Below are positions 10,999-23,689 of a stretch of DNA of 64,000 nt, in pieces; position 1 is the first letter of the stretch, and every line of letters begins with the position of its first letter. This stretch comes from Sordariomycetes sp. S80-01Y (taxonomy: Eukaryota > Ascomycota > Sordariomycetes), in NCBI GenBank assembly GCA_037042185.1, contig JAXQJY010000026.1, positions 1-64,000 of the forward strand, given 5' to 3'. The position numbers and the translations under genes are program-made. The notes under the pieces are model-generated. The model had not been told where the DNA came from. It made no database searches and saw only the letters and a list, made by a program, of their open reading frames with translations.

Positions 10999-13140
10999 TG
11001 AGCAATTAGACTTCCTCAGGACGCATATCCTCGATAGATGAGGCTAGTCAAGATAGTGGGTCAAGGCTGTCTGTCAATGCCCTTAGCTGACAGCCTTGAG
11101 CAGCGATATGGACCAGCCAGCACATCTAGCGCGTATTTTCAAGCAAAGAATAGTTTTGGATACTAGACGCATCACCATACTTCCTATACCTCATATCACA
11201 CTGTAGTCGTGAGCCGCCATGGCCGAACGTCGGCTAACGTCTTCTTGCCTAATCAGGCAAGTAAGCTTTGACTACTTGCCTAATTAGGACCCACACCCAC
11301 CAATGGTTGTGTTCCTTGCGCATTTTGGCGTTGATCGTCCTTTCCTTCATCCTAGCTTCCAGAACAGTAATTGTAGTCCTCTTGATCCCTGGATTCCAGA
11401 ACGTTGGTCACTCTCGGTGGCAGGACAGCTAGGTCTGCAGCCTGAGGGCATGGGCGCCGGCCCACCAAGATGTAATCAAAGCCAAATGCCGACTTTCGGC
11501 CGTCTTGGCCCACGACTACAGCGTAAGCACTAGAAAGTACCTCATGGATCGGGTCTCGCATCCATTGCCGATGGCCGAGGAGTACCGCCTCCGGCACTAA
11601 AGCGTGCCGTGGTACCAGGCGAGTCCCTTCAGGACGAGCACGGACTTGCATGTACACACCAGCGGGGCAACCAAAGTCCAAAAGTGCACGCAACGGCCCG
11701 GGAGAGGTACACGAGCGTAGTCATGCCATGTAGCAAAGTAGGCCCCGTCACACCAATCAGCCCTAAGATGTTCACCAGGCTCTCCTGGAGTTCTTCTTTG
11801 TCCCGTTTGTACGGGTGCGCTGAGCTTGGTCGGAGTAACGGGACGGATGACATAGTCATTGCAGCAACGCCGATCTTTTGTAGCTCTAACGTTAGCCTAT
11901 TCCACTCCCCGCAATTCTGGGGCCCCAGAGTCCGTTCGGCACTTGCCGCCATCATAAACGTTCCCCGCATCGCACCAGGTACTTGTTGGAGGAACACCAC
12001 ACGTGGGCTGGGAAGGTCGGGCGGGGTTCGAGCAAAAAAAGGGCCGTATCCCGCCCCTGACAGGGAAGAGACGCAATGCGAGAAGGGCGGAGACAGGCGC
12101 GCCATGAAGCTTACCCCGGCCGTTCTTTGCCTTGTTCTCGGCAAGACTGTGGCACAACGTACTGGAACTTATGGCTAGTGTCTGTCGAGTGACATGCACC
12201 CCGACTTCCGATACAGATGCTACGATGAAGCACGTCGTGTTTTTCAGATTCGCCCCAAACCTCCCTGTTCCGGCTGTGACGGTTCCGAGGTGCAAGTGTC
12301 ATTTTGGGGCCATGCAGAGCTTCGGGCTCCGTCTTGACAGGCCAGGCACTACCAGCTAGGTCAAGATGACTACGGCGGATAGCACGGCCCCGCTATGTGA
12401 CAGGCTCATCATTCGGGACCGAGCCTCGTGCACGAGCGATCATCAAGACCTTGCATCGCATCAAGTCGTCAAAGATGCTATATGGGGGGAGAGGGAGCGG
12501 TGAATGCAGCATGTTGCGTCTCGTATAGAACAAGACGCTCGGTCGGTAGGAAGCCAGGGGTTCGCGAGCGCAAGATTGGCCCGCATTGCTCTTAAGGGAG
12601 AGTCTGCATCTTGTTGAACTTGTGTGACAAGAATCCGGATGTACCAATACGACAATGGCTGCTTTCATGCTTGGCGGTGGATGGGCGCTCGACAAGGGGG
12701 GTCTTGGCCAGGTCGTAAGGCGATGCGAATCGACGCGCTGCCGCGGAGTAAATCAAGTTCAGAACCCCAGATGTGGTTATCGCGTGAGGATGCAAGCAAG
12801 CACCTTGGGTAGGTGGTTGGCCATGCATTCTAGGGCAATGCCAAGCACCGTCCAGCTGTCGTGGAGATTGATACTTGTTTGGTACCGCGGGTGCGTGCTG
12901 GTCTCATTCTTGATCCTGATTTGATGATACGGGGCGGAAACGCGGGCAGGACGACGTCACAGTCTCACCTCTGATTGAACATCGCAGCAGAATGGATCAC
13001 GCAGATTGACTATGGCAACTGAGTGTATTGTTACTGAAACGCAAGTTAACCCTACTGGTCCAAGACGGCAGCCCGCAGAGCATCCACCAGCAAAGCACCT
13101 AGAATAGTCAAAAGTTGCCAAAGAAGCCGTGGCTGGGCTT
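10999..13140. other. 2.1-kb spacer, small palindrome at 11244
   Basis: No gene could be supported on either strand; overlapping frames near 11600-12180 carry no recognisable domain. A CTTGCCT/AGGCAAG hairpin (7-bp stem, 4-nt loop) is at 11244-11261, with a partial direct copy at about 11275. The region contains the 3' flanks of the convergent esterase and GH47 genes. Confidence 0.5.
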
Positions 13141-15180
13141 TTATGAGGTCGAGCAGGTGCCGCCCTGCACGCGGATGGGGTGGCCCTCGGTGTTGAACTG
13201 AAAGTCATCGAGGCTCACTAGGTTGGGGTCGGAGAAGGTCAAGTACAAGTACTTGAGAGTCTCGGCGAAAAAGTAGCTACAGGCATGGCTCGTTAGTCTT
13301 CATCCATCTTCGAGGGGAAACCACGAGGGAAACCAGTGTTGGGGGAGGTGAAGGCACAGCATACCTGGGGAGGTCGGGGAACGGGCCTCCACCGTAAGGC
13401 TGCTCGACGTCAATGAGGCTGGACGCCACGATGCCGTTGCGAGACGTGCAGTTGCGCATGGATGTAAAAATCTCGTAGTTGTAGTCTTGCCACTTGGAGT
13501 CGCCCGTGATGCGGTAGGCATACATGATGCTCTCGATAGGCTCGGGGTACAGGGTGTTGAGGTTCGAGAAGCCCTCCTCGAAATTGATGAAGTAGCCCTG
13601 ATTCTTAGCCTCGTAGTACGCGCGGGCCTTCTTGGCCGTCTCGCCGTCGCCGTTGAAGGCGGGGTTGGCCGCTTCGTTGTCGGGGCCGTAAAAGGCAATG
13701 GTCAGCGGGTTCAGGCCGGAGGTGGTGCTGTTGAAGAGGCCATGGCAGCTGTCCGTCACGGCGAGGCCGAGCTCGATGAAGTCTTTGCGGCCGAGATACT
13801 GCCCGCCCAGGAGGAAATTCCCTCCGGAGAAGCAGGAGTAATCGTCCATGGCCCACGTGGGGAAGCCTGTGTTGTTAAGGCTCTGAATCCACGTCACGTC
13901 CTCCTTGCCGAAAGGGTGGACGGCGAGGTGCTTGATGGTGGAATCTACAGCCGTGACCCAATAGTCTTCGTATGTCTTGGCCAGTTTGGACTTTGGGTTG
14001 TAGATGACGGACTTGATCAGGTACTGGGAAAGGGGAACATGTCAGCTGGTGCATATTTCCTCCCTTGTTTGTGTGGCTTTGCTTTTGCAGCTCACCAGGG
14101 CTGTCCAAACGTACCTCATAGAAACTGTCAATGCCGCTGAACCAGCCCGCATCGTTGGTCGTGAACTTACCCGTCTCTACATCAACGACGCTACCGACGA
14201 GGCTGGGGTACTTGGGCTTGGGTTCGGGGTTGAGAAGGTACGAGTTGGCCTTGTCAGCCTGCTTCCTGTACTTCTCGTCGCCTGTCAAGTCAGAGAGTCG
14301 GTGGTACTCGATGATGATGGTGCCGGCAACGGCCGTGTTGATACCACCATAGGCATTCTTGTCGGCGATGTCGAGCCAGAAGTAGGGGAGGCCTGTTGGG
14401 GACTTCTCGAAAAGGGGCGAGATCAAGTCGGCCGTGTCGGCTGCCGCTTGAAGCAGAGCCTGCACATGCTTGCGATGGTAAGAGTTGGCGTGGGGTACCC
14501 TGCCGGAGGTGATCAAGTCATAGGCTGAGAGCAAGCCTCCGATCACCCTGATGGTGGTGTCGAAGCCGTCGATGCGGGGATCCACGGATGTGGTAAAGTC
14601 TTGCTCGGCAATGAACTCGAGCTGCCGGTCGACAATGTCTTTGAGGCCCATGACCACGGCTGTGTCGATGCCGTCGACAACGATGAGGCCCCAGCCACCA
14701 CCTCCATAGCCGCCAGTCTTGGCCACCGGGTTGAAGCTGTCTTTGCCGAAAGCATACTCGGCGTACTGGTTCCAGGAGTCAATGTAGTATTGCTGGGCAC
14801 GATGATGATCAATGGACCGTCCACACTGTCCACATTTCTGTGCGGGGGGTAGCCCTCTTGTGGGACATACATACCTTGACGTCTTGGGCCCGCTCGTAGT
14901 TTTTGCTCCCTTTGCCGTTCTCCCCATGCCGAAACTTGTTCTGAATCTGCTTACACTTCCCCTTCGACGGTGTCCATCCCGGGATGCTGGGAATGCCACC
15001 GTGGCCGAAACCAGGGAGCCAATGCCACCAGCCATCTTTGGTGAGAGAATCGAGAGAACCGCCAGCCACGTTGCCGTCTAAAGGCCTTCGTAGGCTGGCA
15101 CTGCTCTGCAATGTGGAAGGGGGCGCTTGCGAGGTTGCAGCAGCAGAGCCCAGAAGGAGGAGGACGTCCAGCCCGTGCAT
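13141..15180 (-). CDS. GH47 class I alpha-1,2-mannosidase
   Basis: Four exons on the minus strand (15180-14875, 14792-14115, 14023-13365, 13276-13141) encode 592 residues with phases that close. An N-terminal hydrophobic segment ([17 protein letters not shown]) acts as signal peptide or anchor. GH47 landmarks occur in order: [40 protein letters not shown] (assembled across intron 2), [29 protein letters not shown] and, in the last exon, FNTEGHP, which carries the Thr that ligates calcium. The enzyme trims alpha-1,2-linked mannose from N-glycans or extracellular mannoprotein. Its length and export signal fit the secretory-pathway or secreted fungal subgroup. It is convergent with the esterase and divergent from the beta-mannosidase, which suggests a local set of mannose-releasing enzymes. 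Confidence 0.92.
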
Positions 15181-17841
15181 GGTGACAGGAGCAGAGGTGA
15201 AACTGGTGGGGAGAGGGGAGTTGCGACAGAGAGGTGAGGGTGGGCAGTTGGTAATTTTGAAGTTCCACTGGCCAAATCGACCGGCCCGACCTTTGTCTAT
15301 CTGCCTGCATGAATCTGCAAGAGATACAGTACTTAACTTATAAACCAGGAACCACTCCACGTACTCTCCAGTGATCTTGCCGCCACGCATCAGTATTGAC
15401 TTGCGCCGGCAGCGAGACGCCTCTGCAATCCGAACAAGACCATGACCCCGCCAAGTCTCCAAGCCAGGCTACGATACGCTAGCACAAACAATTGCTATCA
15501 AGAAAGCCCCAAAGGTGGCTCGTTCACACTCGAGGAACACCGTCCCTTTTTCTCAAGCGGCTAGCCCCATTTAGTATAGTCTGGCGTGTATGCTGGGGGA
15601 AACTAGGTCTCTTTGGGCCTGGAGCTTCTGGATCTGACTCAGCGCTCGGGGCTCGCGTAGATCAGGATCACGACCAGACTCGGTCGAGTACTGGTAAATT
15701 CCGAGTGCGGGCCAATCTTCAAAGGTTCCTCAGCAAGCTATGTGGAGCGCGAGCAGTCCCTACACCCAATTCTTACCCAGAACGGAGGTGTCGCCAGGCG
15801 ATCTAGCAACCCTAACACGACTGCCTGCTGGCGCGTGGCTCACAACCACCGTACTTACTCAACACAGGCACCCTCGGTCAACGTGCGTCGCCGACGACAG
15901 ACTCTGGCTACCTGCCCGGTCGATTCCTGATCACTCCTTTCGCGCCGCGCCGGTGATCAGCGTCCCCGCTGAGGCCCGTGGAAGCTGTCTTCAGCGCGGA
16001 TTTCGCAAACGCAAAGACGGGCAGGTTGGCCGCTAGCAACAACTAACACGCGGCGCTTTAACACTCGGGAGTCTTGGCCTTAGCGGAAGAGGTCGCACGA
16101 GGATGATGCTTGGCCCGTCACACAAGGTGACTGGCTGGCTAGGAGCAGTCTTCCCGCACGAAATGGCACATGGCGGTAAGATACAGGGACGCTCACCTAC
16201 AGCACCGACGGCCAGAGAAACAATAACGCACAGGGTACAGACGAAATAGATGCAAGGCAGTGACGAGCACTGCCATGGAATGCGATGCGACACGGATCAA
16301 TGCCGGTGGATCACAGTACCGCAGACGCACCACACAAGAGGCAGACTCCCATCATCCCAGCACTGAGGAAGATCACTTGCAGCATACTTGCTGGCGCATC
16401 CCCAATCACCTATGGGGTGCTGCTTGACCTGACTCTCTTAACCCCATACCCAACTCGAAAAGCGCCGAACAACTCTCCGCTCTACAACAGACTAAAGCAA
16501 GCAAGCATAGGCTCACTTCTGGACAAGGTTAGCCTCTCGTCCGTGGTGCCACATTGAGCAGGCACAGAGACAGGCTTGCTCGTGGAGTGTAACGGTGATG
16601 GGCCGCGACGCCCGCGCTACGACATGTGTGGTTAATGCACATCCTATCATCTCGACAGCTATGCCAGTCTATTGCACTGGACGCGGCTCGGTGTCGGTTC
16701 GGCCAAGAACAGACGCATCTTGCGACGGCGGCACATATGGTGAAGCACATACAGTCCTGCCATTGGCGTGGCCTTCTGTCCCCAGACAGCTGGATATGCT
16801 TACAGGCATAAGTACGCACAACTGCCGCTGCTCCGTTAACAAGGAACCTCTGTCAAAGCTGCAACAGCTGAGGAGTTTGGAAGATGGCACTGATCAAGAG
16901 CTGCTTCAGATCTGCCAAAACTTCGAATGGAATGCAGTAGCGGTTGGAATGAGCAGCGAACCTCTGTATGTACCTGATACAACATCTCACTTACCTTGGT
17001 AACGGATGAGACGGAATCCCGTGCATCTACATTTCTTCTGTCTACTCTAGCAATCAAGACCTAGCCCGTTAATGATCTCATACCGCGTACTCATCACGCT
17101 CCGCCCCTATCTGTGATGGGAGCGTCAGCTTAGCTCCGCCGTGACTTCGGCCGTTCTGTCCGATTCCGCCCTACACACGCAAATGGGTTCATCATGTAGA
17201 TGTTTGACCTCGGAAGGCGAGCTATCTTCTTCGTCCGACAGGCCTCCCGTGCAAGGCAAACACCATCTGTGAGCCACTGTTGTCCACAGGCCCTGCGGAG
17301 ACGCGAGGCTGATAATGGAAGCTTTTCTGTAGAGCAGGGTTCTCGGAGTTCTGATGCCTGTTTGCGTGGGGAACTTCAAATACGCTCACTCTATCCATAT
17401 GCCGACATCCGCGGGGGGTTGTGTCTCTGTGGGATGGAGGGAAGCTCACTAGGGAGGTAGCAAGGGTAAGACCGTAGCGCAGATGGAAGAGTGAGGGGGA
17501 GTAGCTCTATTCCCGTGGACCGCAGAGAGGCCGGGGCGCGATGTACACCGGACCCTGCGAGACGTCACCGGCGATCCATGGCACGCGCGCGCACACATCT
17601 CCTCCCTATTGCACTCATAGAAAAGGGGCTGGAACAGAGCAACGGACCGGACGTGTATATGGAGCGAGTGAGCAAAGTGCGAGGCGGAGATGCCGTGATA
17701 ACCGGTTGCTAGAAATGTGTGTAGGAATCATCCGCCTCAAGGGGCAATACGTTAACTTTAATTAAAATGTTAAAGCTGTGACAAGGTCCTCCTACTCCTC
17801 CTCGGCAGCAGCACAGTCATCTGTCGATATCCAACGCCAGC
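15181..17841. promoter_or_regulatory. Long divergent spacer between the mannosidase genes
   Basis: 2.66 kb between the start codons of the GH47 and GH2 genes. No conserved frame was found. It must hold both promoters, but I could not single out a convincing TATA box or zinc-cluster site. Confidence 0.4.
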
Positions 17842-20800
17842 ATGCTAAGCCCCAATCCCCTCTCTTCGGCCCTTGGGCTTCTCTTGGCCCTCGGCAGCGC
17901 CGTCAGTGCGCGCAAGAACATTGTCAACCTAGGCGACCTCAAGTGGGAGGTCAGCAACAAGTACAATGCCACCGTGCCGGGTGAGTACCCGTCACAGGCG
18001 CACCTCGACCTCTACCGCGCCGGCGTCATCGACGACCCCCTCTACGGATACAACGACCTGCACCAGCTGTGGGTGCAGCGATCCAACTGGACCTGGAAGA
18101 CAGAGTCCATCCGGGGCCTCAAGATGGAAAAGGACCTGCAGACGTGGCTCGTCTTTGAGGGCCTCGACACTTTTGCCCACATTGAGCTGTGCGGCCACGG
18201 GGTGGCCAACACAGCCAACATGTACCGCCAGTACACCTTTGATGTCTCGGAGACGGTGTCCAAGTGCAATATCAGCACTCTAGACTTGAGCATCAACTTT
18301 GGCTCGGCCTCCCAGATTGTTCTTGAGATTGCCAAGACTGGACCAGGTACGTTTGGAGTTTCAACTCCCCTTTGACTTTCGAATGCCCCCTCTCGCCTCT
18401 CGTTGTGCACGGTTGAAGTCAAGGAACCTTGAGCGTGATGGGACCAGCTGACTCAAGACACAGCATACATCAACTTTACAGACAGCGTCCATGGGAGCGA
18501 GTTTGACGGCAAGGTCTACATGCGAAAGGAGCAAAACTCCTTTGGCTGGGACTGGTCCCCGACCCTGGCTCCTGCAGGCCCCTGGAGACCCGGGCACTTT
18601 GTCCAGAAGAGCCGACGCTCCGACCCGGTTATCGTGGATAACACCTTAATCGACATCTACCGCGAGGGTCAGATGAACAACCTGTCTCCGGACCAGTCGG
18701 CCCACTGGGTGTTCAACGCTAGCATTGACTACCTCGGTTCGCTGCCCAAAGATGCTAAGATGCACCTCGATCTCAAGGACGCTCGCGGCAGGCGCGTCAA
18801 GAGCCAAGAACTGTCCATCACCGGCTTCAACAAAATGACAATCACTGGCTCGACCACTATTGAACGTAAGGGTGTTGAGTTGTGGTGGCCCGCCGGCATG
18901 GGGTCGCAGACCTTGTACCAGGCGACTGTGACAATCAGCAGTCAGAGCTGGCGCGAGTCCGCCACCGTCACCAAGCGTGTCGGTTTCCGTACCATTGTGC
19001 TCAACCTGAACACCGTCACTGAGGAGCAGGAGAGCAAGGGCGTGGCGCCCGGTACCAACTGGCACTTTGAGATCAACGGGCGCGAGATGTACGCCAAGGG
19101 TGCCAACCTAGTACCCATGGACACCTTCTGGCCTCGCGTCAACATGTCCAAGACGCGTGAGGTCTTTGACCTCGTTGTCAATGCCAACCAGAACATGCTC
19201 CGCGTCTGGGCCTCTGGTGTCTACCTGTCGGATGAGATCTACGATCTTGCTGACGAGATGGGCATCCTGCTGTGGTCTGAATTCCAATTCACGGATGCCC
19301 AGTACCCCGTGACCTCTGGCTACATCGATGAGTACGAGGCCGAGGCCTACTACAACGTCCGGCGTGCGAACCACCACCCGTCCTTAGCGCTCTGGGCTGG
19401 TGGCAACGAGCTTGAGGCCATCATCATCCAAAGCTTCAACAGCCCCGGCGAGATCCGCGACGGCTACGAGAAGGTCACATTGGAGATCCTCATCAAGTGC
19501 GTCTACGCCAACACGAGATCTATCAGCTACATCCCCTCGTCCACCTACCGCGGGTACACCAAGCTTGATTTCGCCTCGGTCATGCCCCAGACCCCGAGGT
19601 ACAACAACACCGAGGGCCCGGAGTACATCTACGCTAACACGGACGCCTACGATGGTGACGCAAAGAAGGCCTTTAACTACAGCGCCCGCGCTGTCGGCCG
19701 TTTCGCGACCGAGTTTGGCACCATCTCCCTGCCCTCCCTCCAGTCATGGCGCGGTGCGATTGACGAGAAGGATCTCTACGTCGAGAGCCCGTCCGTCGTC
19801 CACCACAACCGCCACTACACTTTTGGCGCGCCGCAGTCACCCGAGACCTCTCTCATCGGAATCTATGAAGCCGTCAACGGCGTCGTCGAGTGGTACCCGC
19901 AGCCCGACATCACGGGCAACACCGTCGCCAACTTTAGTGCGTGGTGCTGGGCCACGCAGATCTACCAGGCGGACAAGTACGCGGCCGAGATTGCCTTTTA
20001 CCGCCGCGGCTCGGCCCATCGGGAGAGACAGCTTGGTTCCCTCTTCTGGCAGCTCAACGACCTCTGGGTCGCCCCAACGTGGGCGGCCATTGAGTCGACC
20101 GGCCGTGCCAAGGTCATGTACTACGCCACCCAGGACATTTATAATCCCATCATTGTCTGGCCCTTTTGGGACGCAGATGCCGACTCTCTGGAGATTTGGG
20201 TCATCTCGGATCGCCCACTGGCCACAAGAGGCGAGCTGGACCTCAAGTGGATAGACTGGCAGGGCAAGTCTCTGGAGCACGCTGCTCTCAACAAGGCCAC
20301 AAATTGCGGAAAGACGCACGCCAAAATCCCCTTCAGCATCGGGGCCCTGAATGGAACGCAAGTCTTCAAGTACGACAAGTTGTCCACGCTCTTCCCCAAT
20401 GACAGGGCCTTGAACAACGCGCTCCTGTCCCTCGACATCAAGACCGACTCGCGGGACAGCCACTCGACCTGGTTCCACCCGGCGCCGCTCGCCGACGCGT
20501 CTCTCCCGAACCCGGGCCTCGAAATCAAGGAGCAGCGTGGCGGACCTGGCGGATCTGGAGGACATGGTGGACCTGGTGGACCTGGTGGACCTGGCAGGCC
20601 TAGCGGGCAGGAGGTCACCTTCGTCGTCACCGCGCCCAAGGGTGTCGCTGCGAACGTATGGATCGACTACCCTGCCACGGTGCGCGGTTTCTTCGACATC
20701 AACGGGTTCTGGCTCGACAAGGGCGAGACCAAGGTGGTCAAGTTCACCGTCTGGGAGGACACCACCAGTAACAGGGATTGGATCAAGCACGTGACCGTCA

Positions 20801-20847
20801 AGTCCCTCTACGACAACACTCAGAAGTCAAGCAAGCCGTTCCTATAA
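17842..20847 (+). CDS. Secreted GH2 beta-mannosidase
   Basis: Two exons (17842-18346, 18464-20847; intron 117 nt) encode 962 residues, close to the length of fungal beta-mannosidase A. The signal peptide is MLSPNPLSSALGLLLALGSAVSA. A sugar-binding N-terminal domain (VQRSNWTWK, FEGLDTFAHIELCG) is followed by INFTDSVHG and KEQNSFGWDWSPTLAPAGPW. The TIM barrel has WAGGNELE with acid/base Glu about 484 and ATEFGTISLPS with the likely nucleophile Glu about 585. It releases beta-1,4-linked mannose from the non-reducing end of manno-oligosaccharides and so would complete mannan or glycan breakdown outside the cell. An odd feature is a glycine-proline-rich run of about 22 residues (DNA about 20540-20604) in the C-terminal region, which looks like an expanded GGWCCT-type repeat. 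Confidence 0.94.
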
Positions 20848-22064
20848 TGCATAGTAGTGGTAGAAGGGTGAGTGCCTATGAGAAGCTATATCTCCACTAG
20901 AATTACGAGTATAAATTCATCAGCTTGATCGTTCGATACATGCATAACTGTATTCATAGCGGTGGCATACTTAGTCATTTGCTTTGTTGGGACATCAACA
21001 TCGCGATCATCAGGAAGGCAAGCTGTATCGATTGACTCGCTTTCTTAACCTTCGTTTATCATTTAAAAAGACTTGACCCTTTCCACAATCTTTTCTTGGA
21101 GATTCTCGGGTCTGTATTTTCAAACGAGGAACCTGCCAAAGGTCGAAATGAGGACTGTTTACGACTGTCTCAGTTACCCTGTGGCGCAGTATGCCGACCA
21201 CGGGAGAGTAGCTTCACAAATATCTCACTCATCGATTAAGTTGAACATTGTTTCAAAGTCTCAGATCTTAAGAAGTAAATTTGAATCTTTCTGAAGCAAA
21301 GAAACGATTAGACGGATTAGTGTTCAAGTATTTTCATGAGAGTCAACAATGTTAGCCAAATTGTATGCACAAAACAAACGCCAAAAGCCACGGCGTCGTA
21401 AACTTGGAGAGCTTTCTCGATCTGAGTCGTTTACTTCACACCTACATCAATTGAAACAAGCTTAGCAAGTCCATCCTTGTTAGTATTGTTCTTACTCAAA
21501 GCTTCATTGGGTTGCTGGGCCAAGTGATAATCGAAGAGACAGCCCATAAAGAGACACAAGGAGAGAGAACCATTTGTCCGCCCTCCCAATCCGCCCTCCC
21601 CCCTTAGCCATTCCCGACTTCTTGGTGTGGGGTTGCAGCAGACGCAAATTGCGATGGGTGATCTGACAAGCGGACGGAGGGCAAAGCGTAAAGTCACTGA
21701 TTGACTGGAAGAACGATTGGAGACAAAGCCCGACCTGGACTAGGCAAATGTAGCCGGCCTCGGCCAAGCCACTACGATATTCAGACTCCCCAGCACGTGG
21801 TCGACGTGATCTTGTACCGATGCATAACCCTGAAGCACTTCATAGAATTAAGGTGTCCTGGGCGGAGGATACGACACAGAGTGTTATGCGCAACCTCTCG
21901 ATCTATCTGACGCTGTTCGCTTCTGTCTGCTTGTCAAACTCAGTATAACAAACACTAGCAGTCTAAGTCTATCTGGAAAGAATGTAGGGCACGCTAGGGC
22001 ATATTCTCCCTAAGACTCCTTACCTCATCTTGTCATACTGATTGTCTCTATAGTGAAGAAAACA
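20848..22064. other. Spacer, nothing recognised
   Basis: AT-rich non-coding DNA between the beta-mannosidase and the GH43 relic. No frames with similarity were found. Confidence 0.5.
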
Positions 22065-23595
22065 ATGGCATCACACCAACCCGGTAATTTTGGGAGACCT
22101 GCCAGATCCTGAGGTACTTCGTGTAGGCAAAGTCTACTACATGAGCGCCTCTACGTTTTACTTTTCGCCTGAGAGTATGTTGGCCACTCTGTGCCCGAGT
22201 TCCTGCCCTACGAGCGCTTCTCACTTGATGGAAAATTGCATAGTGCGTATTGCAAAGGAGTGTGGGTTTCAACAGTGAAATATCGCGAGAGCAATGGACA
22301 TTAATACGTCTATACCTCACTGCAAGGAACAGTTAAGGCGTATGTCTCTACAGCAAAGTCGCCTAACGATGTTTGGACAGTGCATCCGCCAATCGAGAGG
22401 CTCTACCATGACTTAGGTCTACTTATCGACGATGATGATACCATGTACGTTGCATACGGAGTAAAAATGGTTGAAGGGGCCCAAACTGTCTTGGGATGGA
22501 CTGTCCGAGCTTATGAGCAAGGTTAGGAGCGTCCACGCTGGATGTGATGAATGCATGTGTTGACACGAAGGCAGGTTGTCTACAGATCCGATGAATATGT
22601 CGAAGGAGCTAGAATCTATAAGATCAAGGACGCTTACTACATATGTCTTATAAAGAATTGGGAACACGCAATGTATGCTCAAGTCCACCGGAGGTCCATT
22701 TGGGCCTTACGGAAGTCGCGATACGATCGAAAACCTACGGTCACCGATCGAGGGTGCGGGACCTCCCCACCCAGGAGGCCTGGTGGATACTCTAGCGGGA
22801 AACTGGTATTTCATGGCTTTCACTGATGCTTACCCAATTGGAAGAGTGTCCGTCTTGGCGCCCCGTCTTTTTTGGATGCAAGTTGACCGATTGTGAAGGC
22901 GGATTATCCGAACACAAGGGGACATTGGCTTGTCGAGTTCCGAAAGCAGTGGCAGACAAGGGCACAAACGGCCCAGCCAGAAGTCTACGAAGGTACGGCT
23001 TCAACACATCGCATTTGAGCCATGAATGGGAATGGAACCATAATCCGACGACTCAAAATGGAGGCTGCAGCATGTCAGGTGGTGCTCGAGACTGGAACGA
23101 TCACCGCAAGTCTGCATCTTGCCACCAATACTCCGACCCACCGAAAGACTGAACCTGGGGGAACAGACACGTTCTGTTTTGGCAATTCAAATATGGCGGT
23201 AGCAGAAAGGGCCGACGTTTCCATGTTTCGTGACGAGAGCGCGTACATGGCAATCCTCCATGATACGGCGGGAGCCAAGCTCGTCTTTGTCGATGACATT
23301 AAGGTCGGTCCAACAGCTGAGCAAAGTGGCTGGAAGAACGGCCGCCCAACGGCTTTGGGATTGGAGGTGATCTTCTAATAGCTTAGTGAGAGCTGAAAAT
23401 GCTTGGAAAGTTGGAACCGTATGGCTGCGAATCAAGGTGGATATGAGGGCTTCCCACGCCCATGAACATATAAATGATATCGGGACGGCTGCCTTCGAGT
23501 ACAGTAGCGATGGCACAATTTTCGCACAATTGAGTCCAGATTACAAGCGTAGTGCTCACGTATGAGTTCCATATCATTTTAACTTATCCCAGATA
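22065..23595 (+). pseudogene. GH43 beta-xylosidase/arabinofuranosidase pseudogene
   Basis: Reading across frames gives a full-length but broken GH43 protein. It opens with DLPDPEVLRVGKVYYMSAST (the five-bladed propeller start, with the catalytic Asp). A deletion and frame change follow, then PYERFSLDGKLHSAYCKGVW with a TAA soon after. Next come LLIDDDDTMYVAYGVKMVEG and VYRSDEYVEGARIYKIKDAYY, then GGPFGPYGSRDTIENL and GGLVDTLAGNWYFMAFTD. The last part is a C-terminal lectin-like domain with VGTVWLRIKVDMR and AAFEYSSDGTIFAQLSP. At least six frameshifts or stops are present, so no enzyme can be made. The gene would have acted on arabinose- or xylose-containing hemicellulose. It lies downstream of the intact mannosidase set. 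Confidence 0.75.
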
Positions 23596-23689
23596 AACCT
23601 TTAGCATCGTACCAACCGCTATCTCGGACTTAAATTGCCAGCCGCTTCACATATCCGCCCGCCGTTTGCATATTCTACGCATCCATCAT

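Noticed and set aside
11609-12178. 189-codon plus-strand frame and its minus-strand partner
   Set aside because: Both strands are open because of composition; no domain, intron or start context supports either.
18646-20790. Long open frames opposite and within the beta-mannosidase gene
   Set aside because: They mirror the GC-rich third-position bias of the real gene and show no domains.
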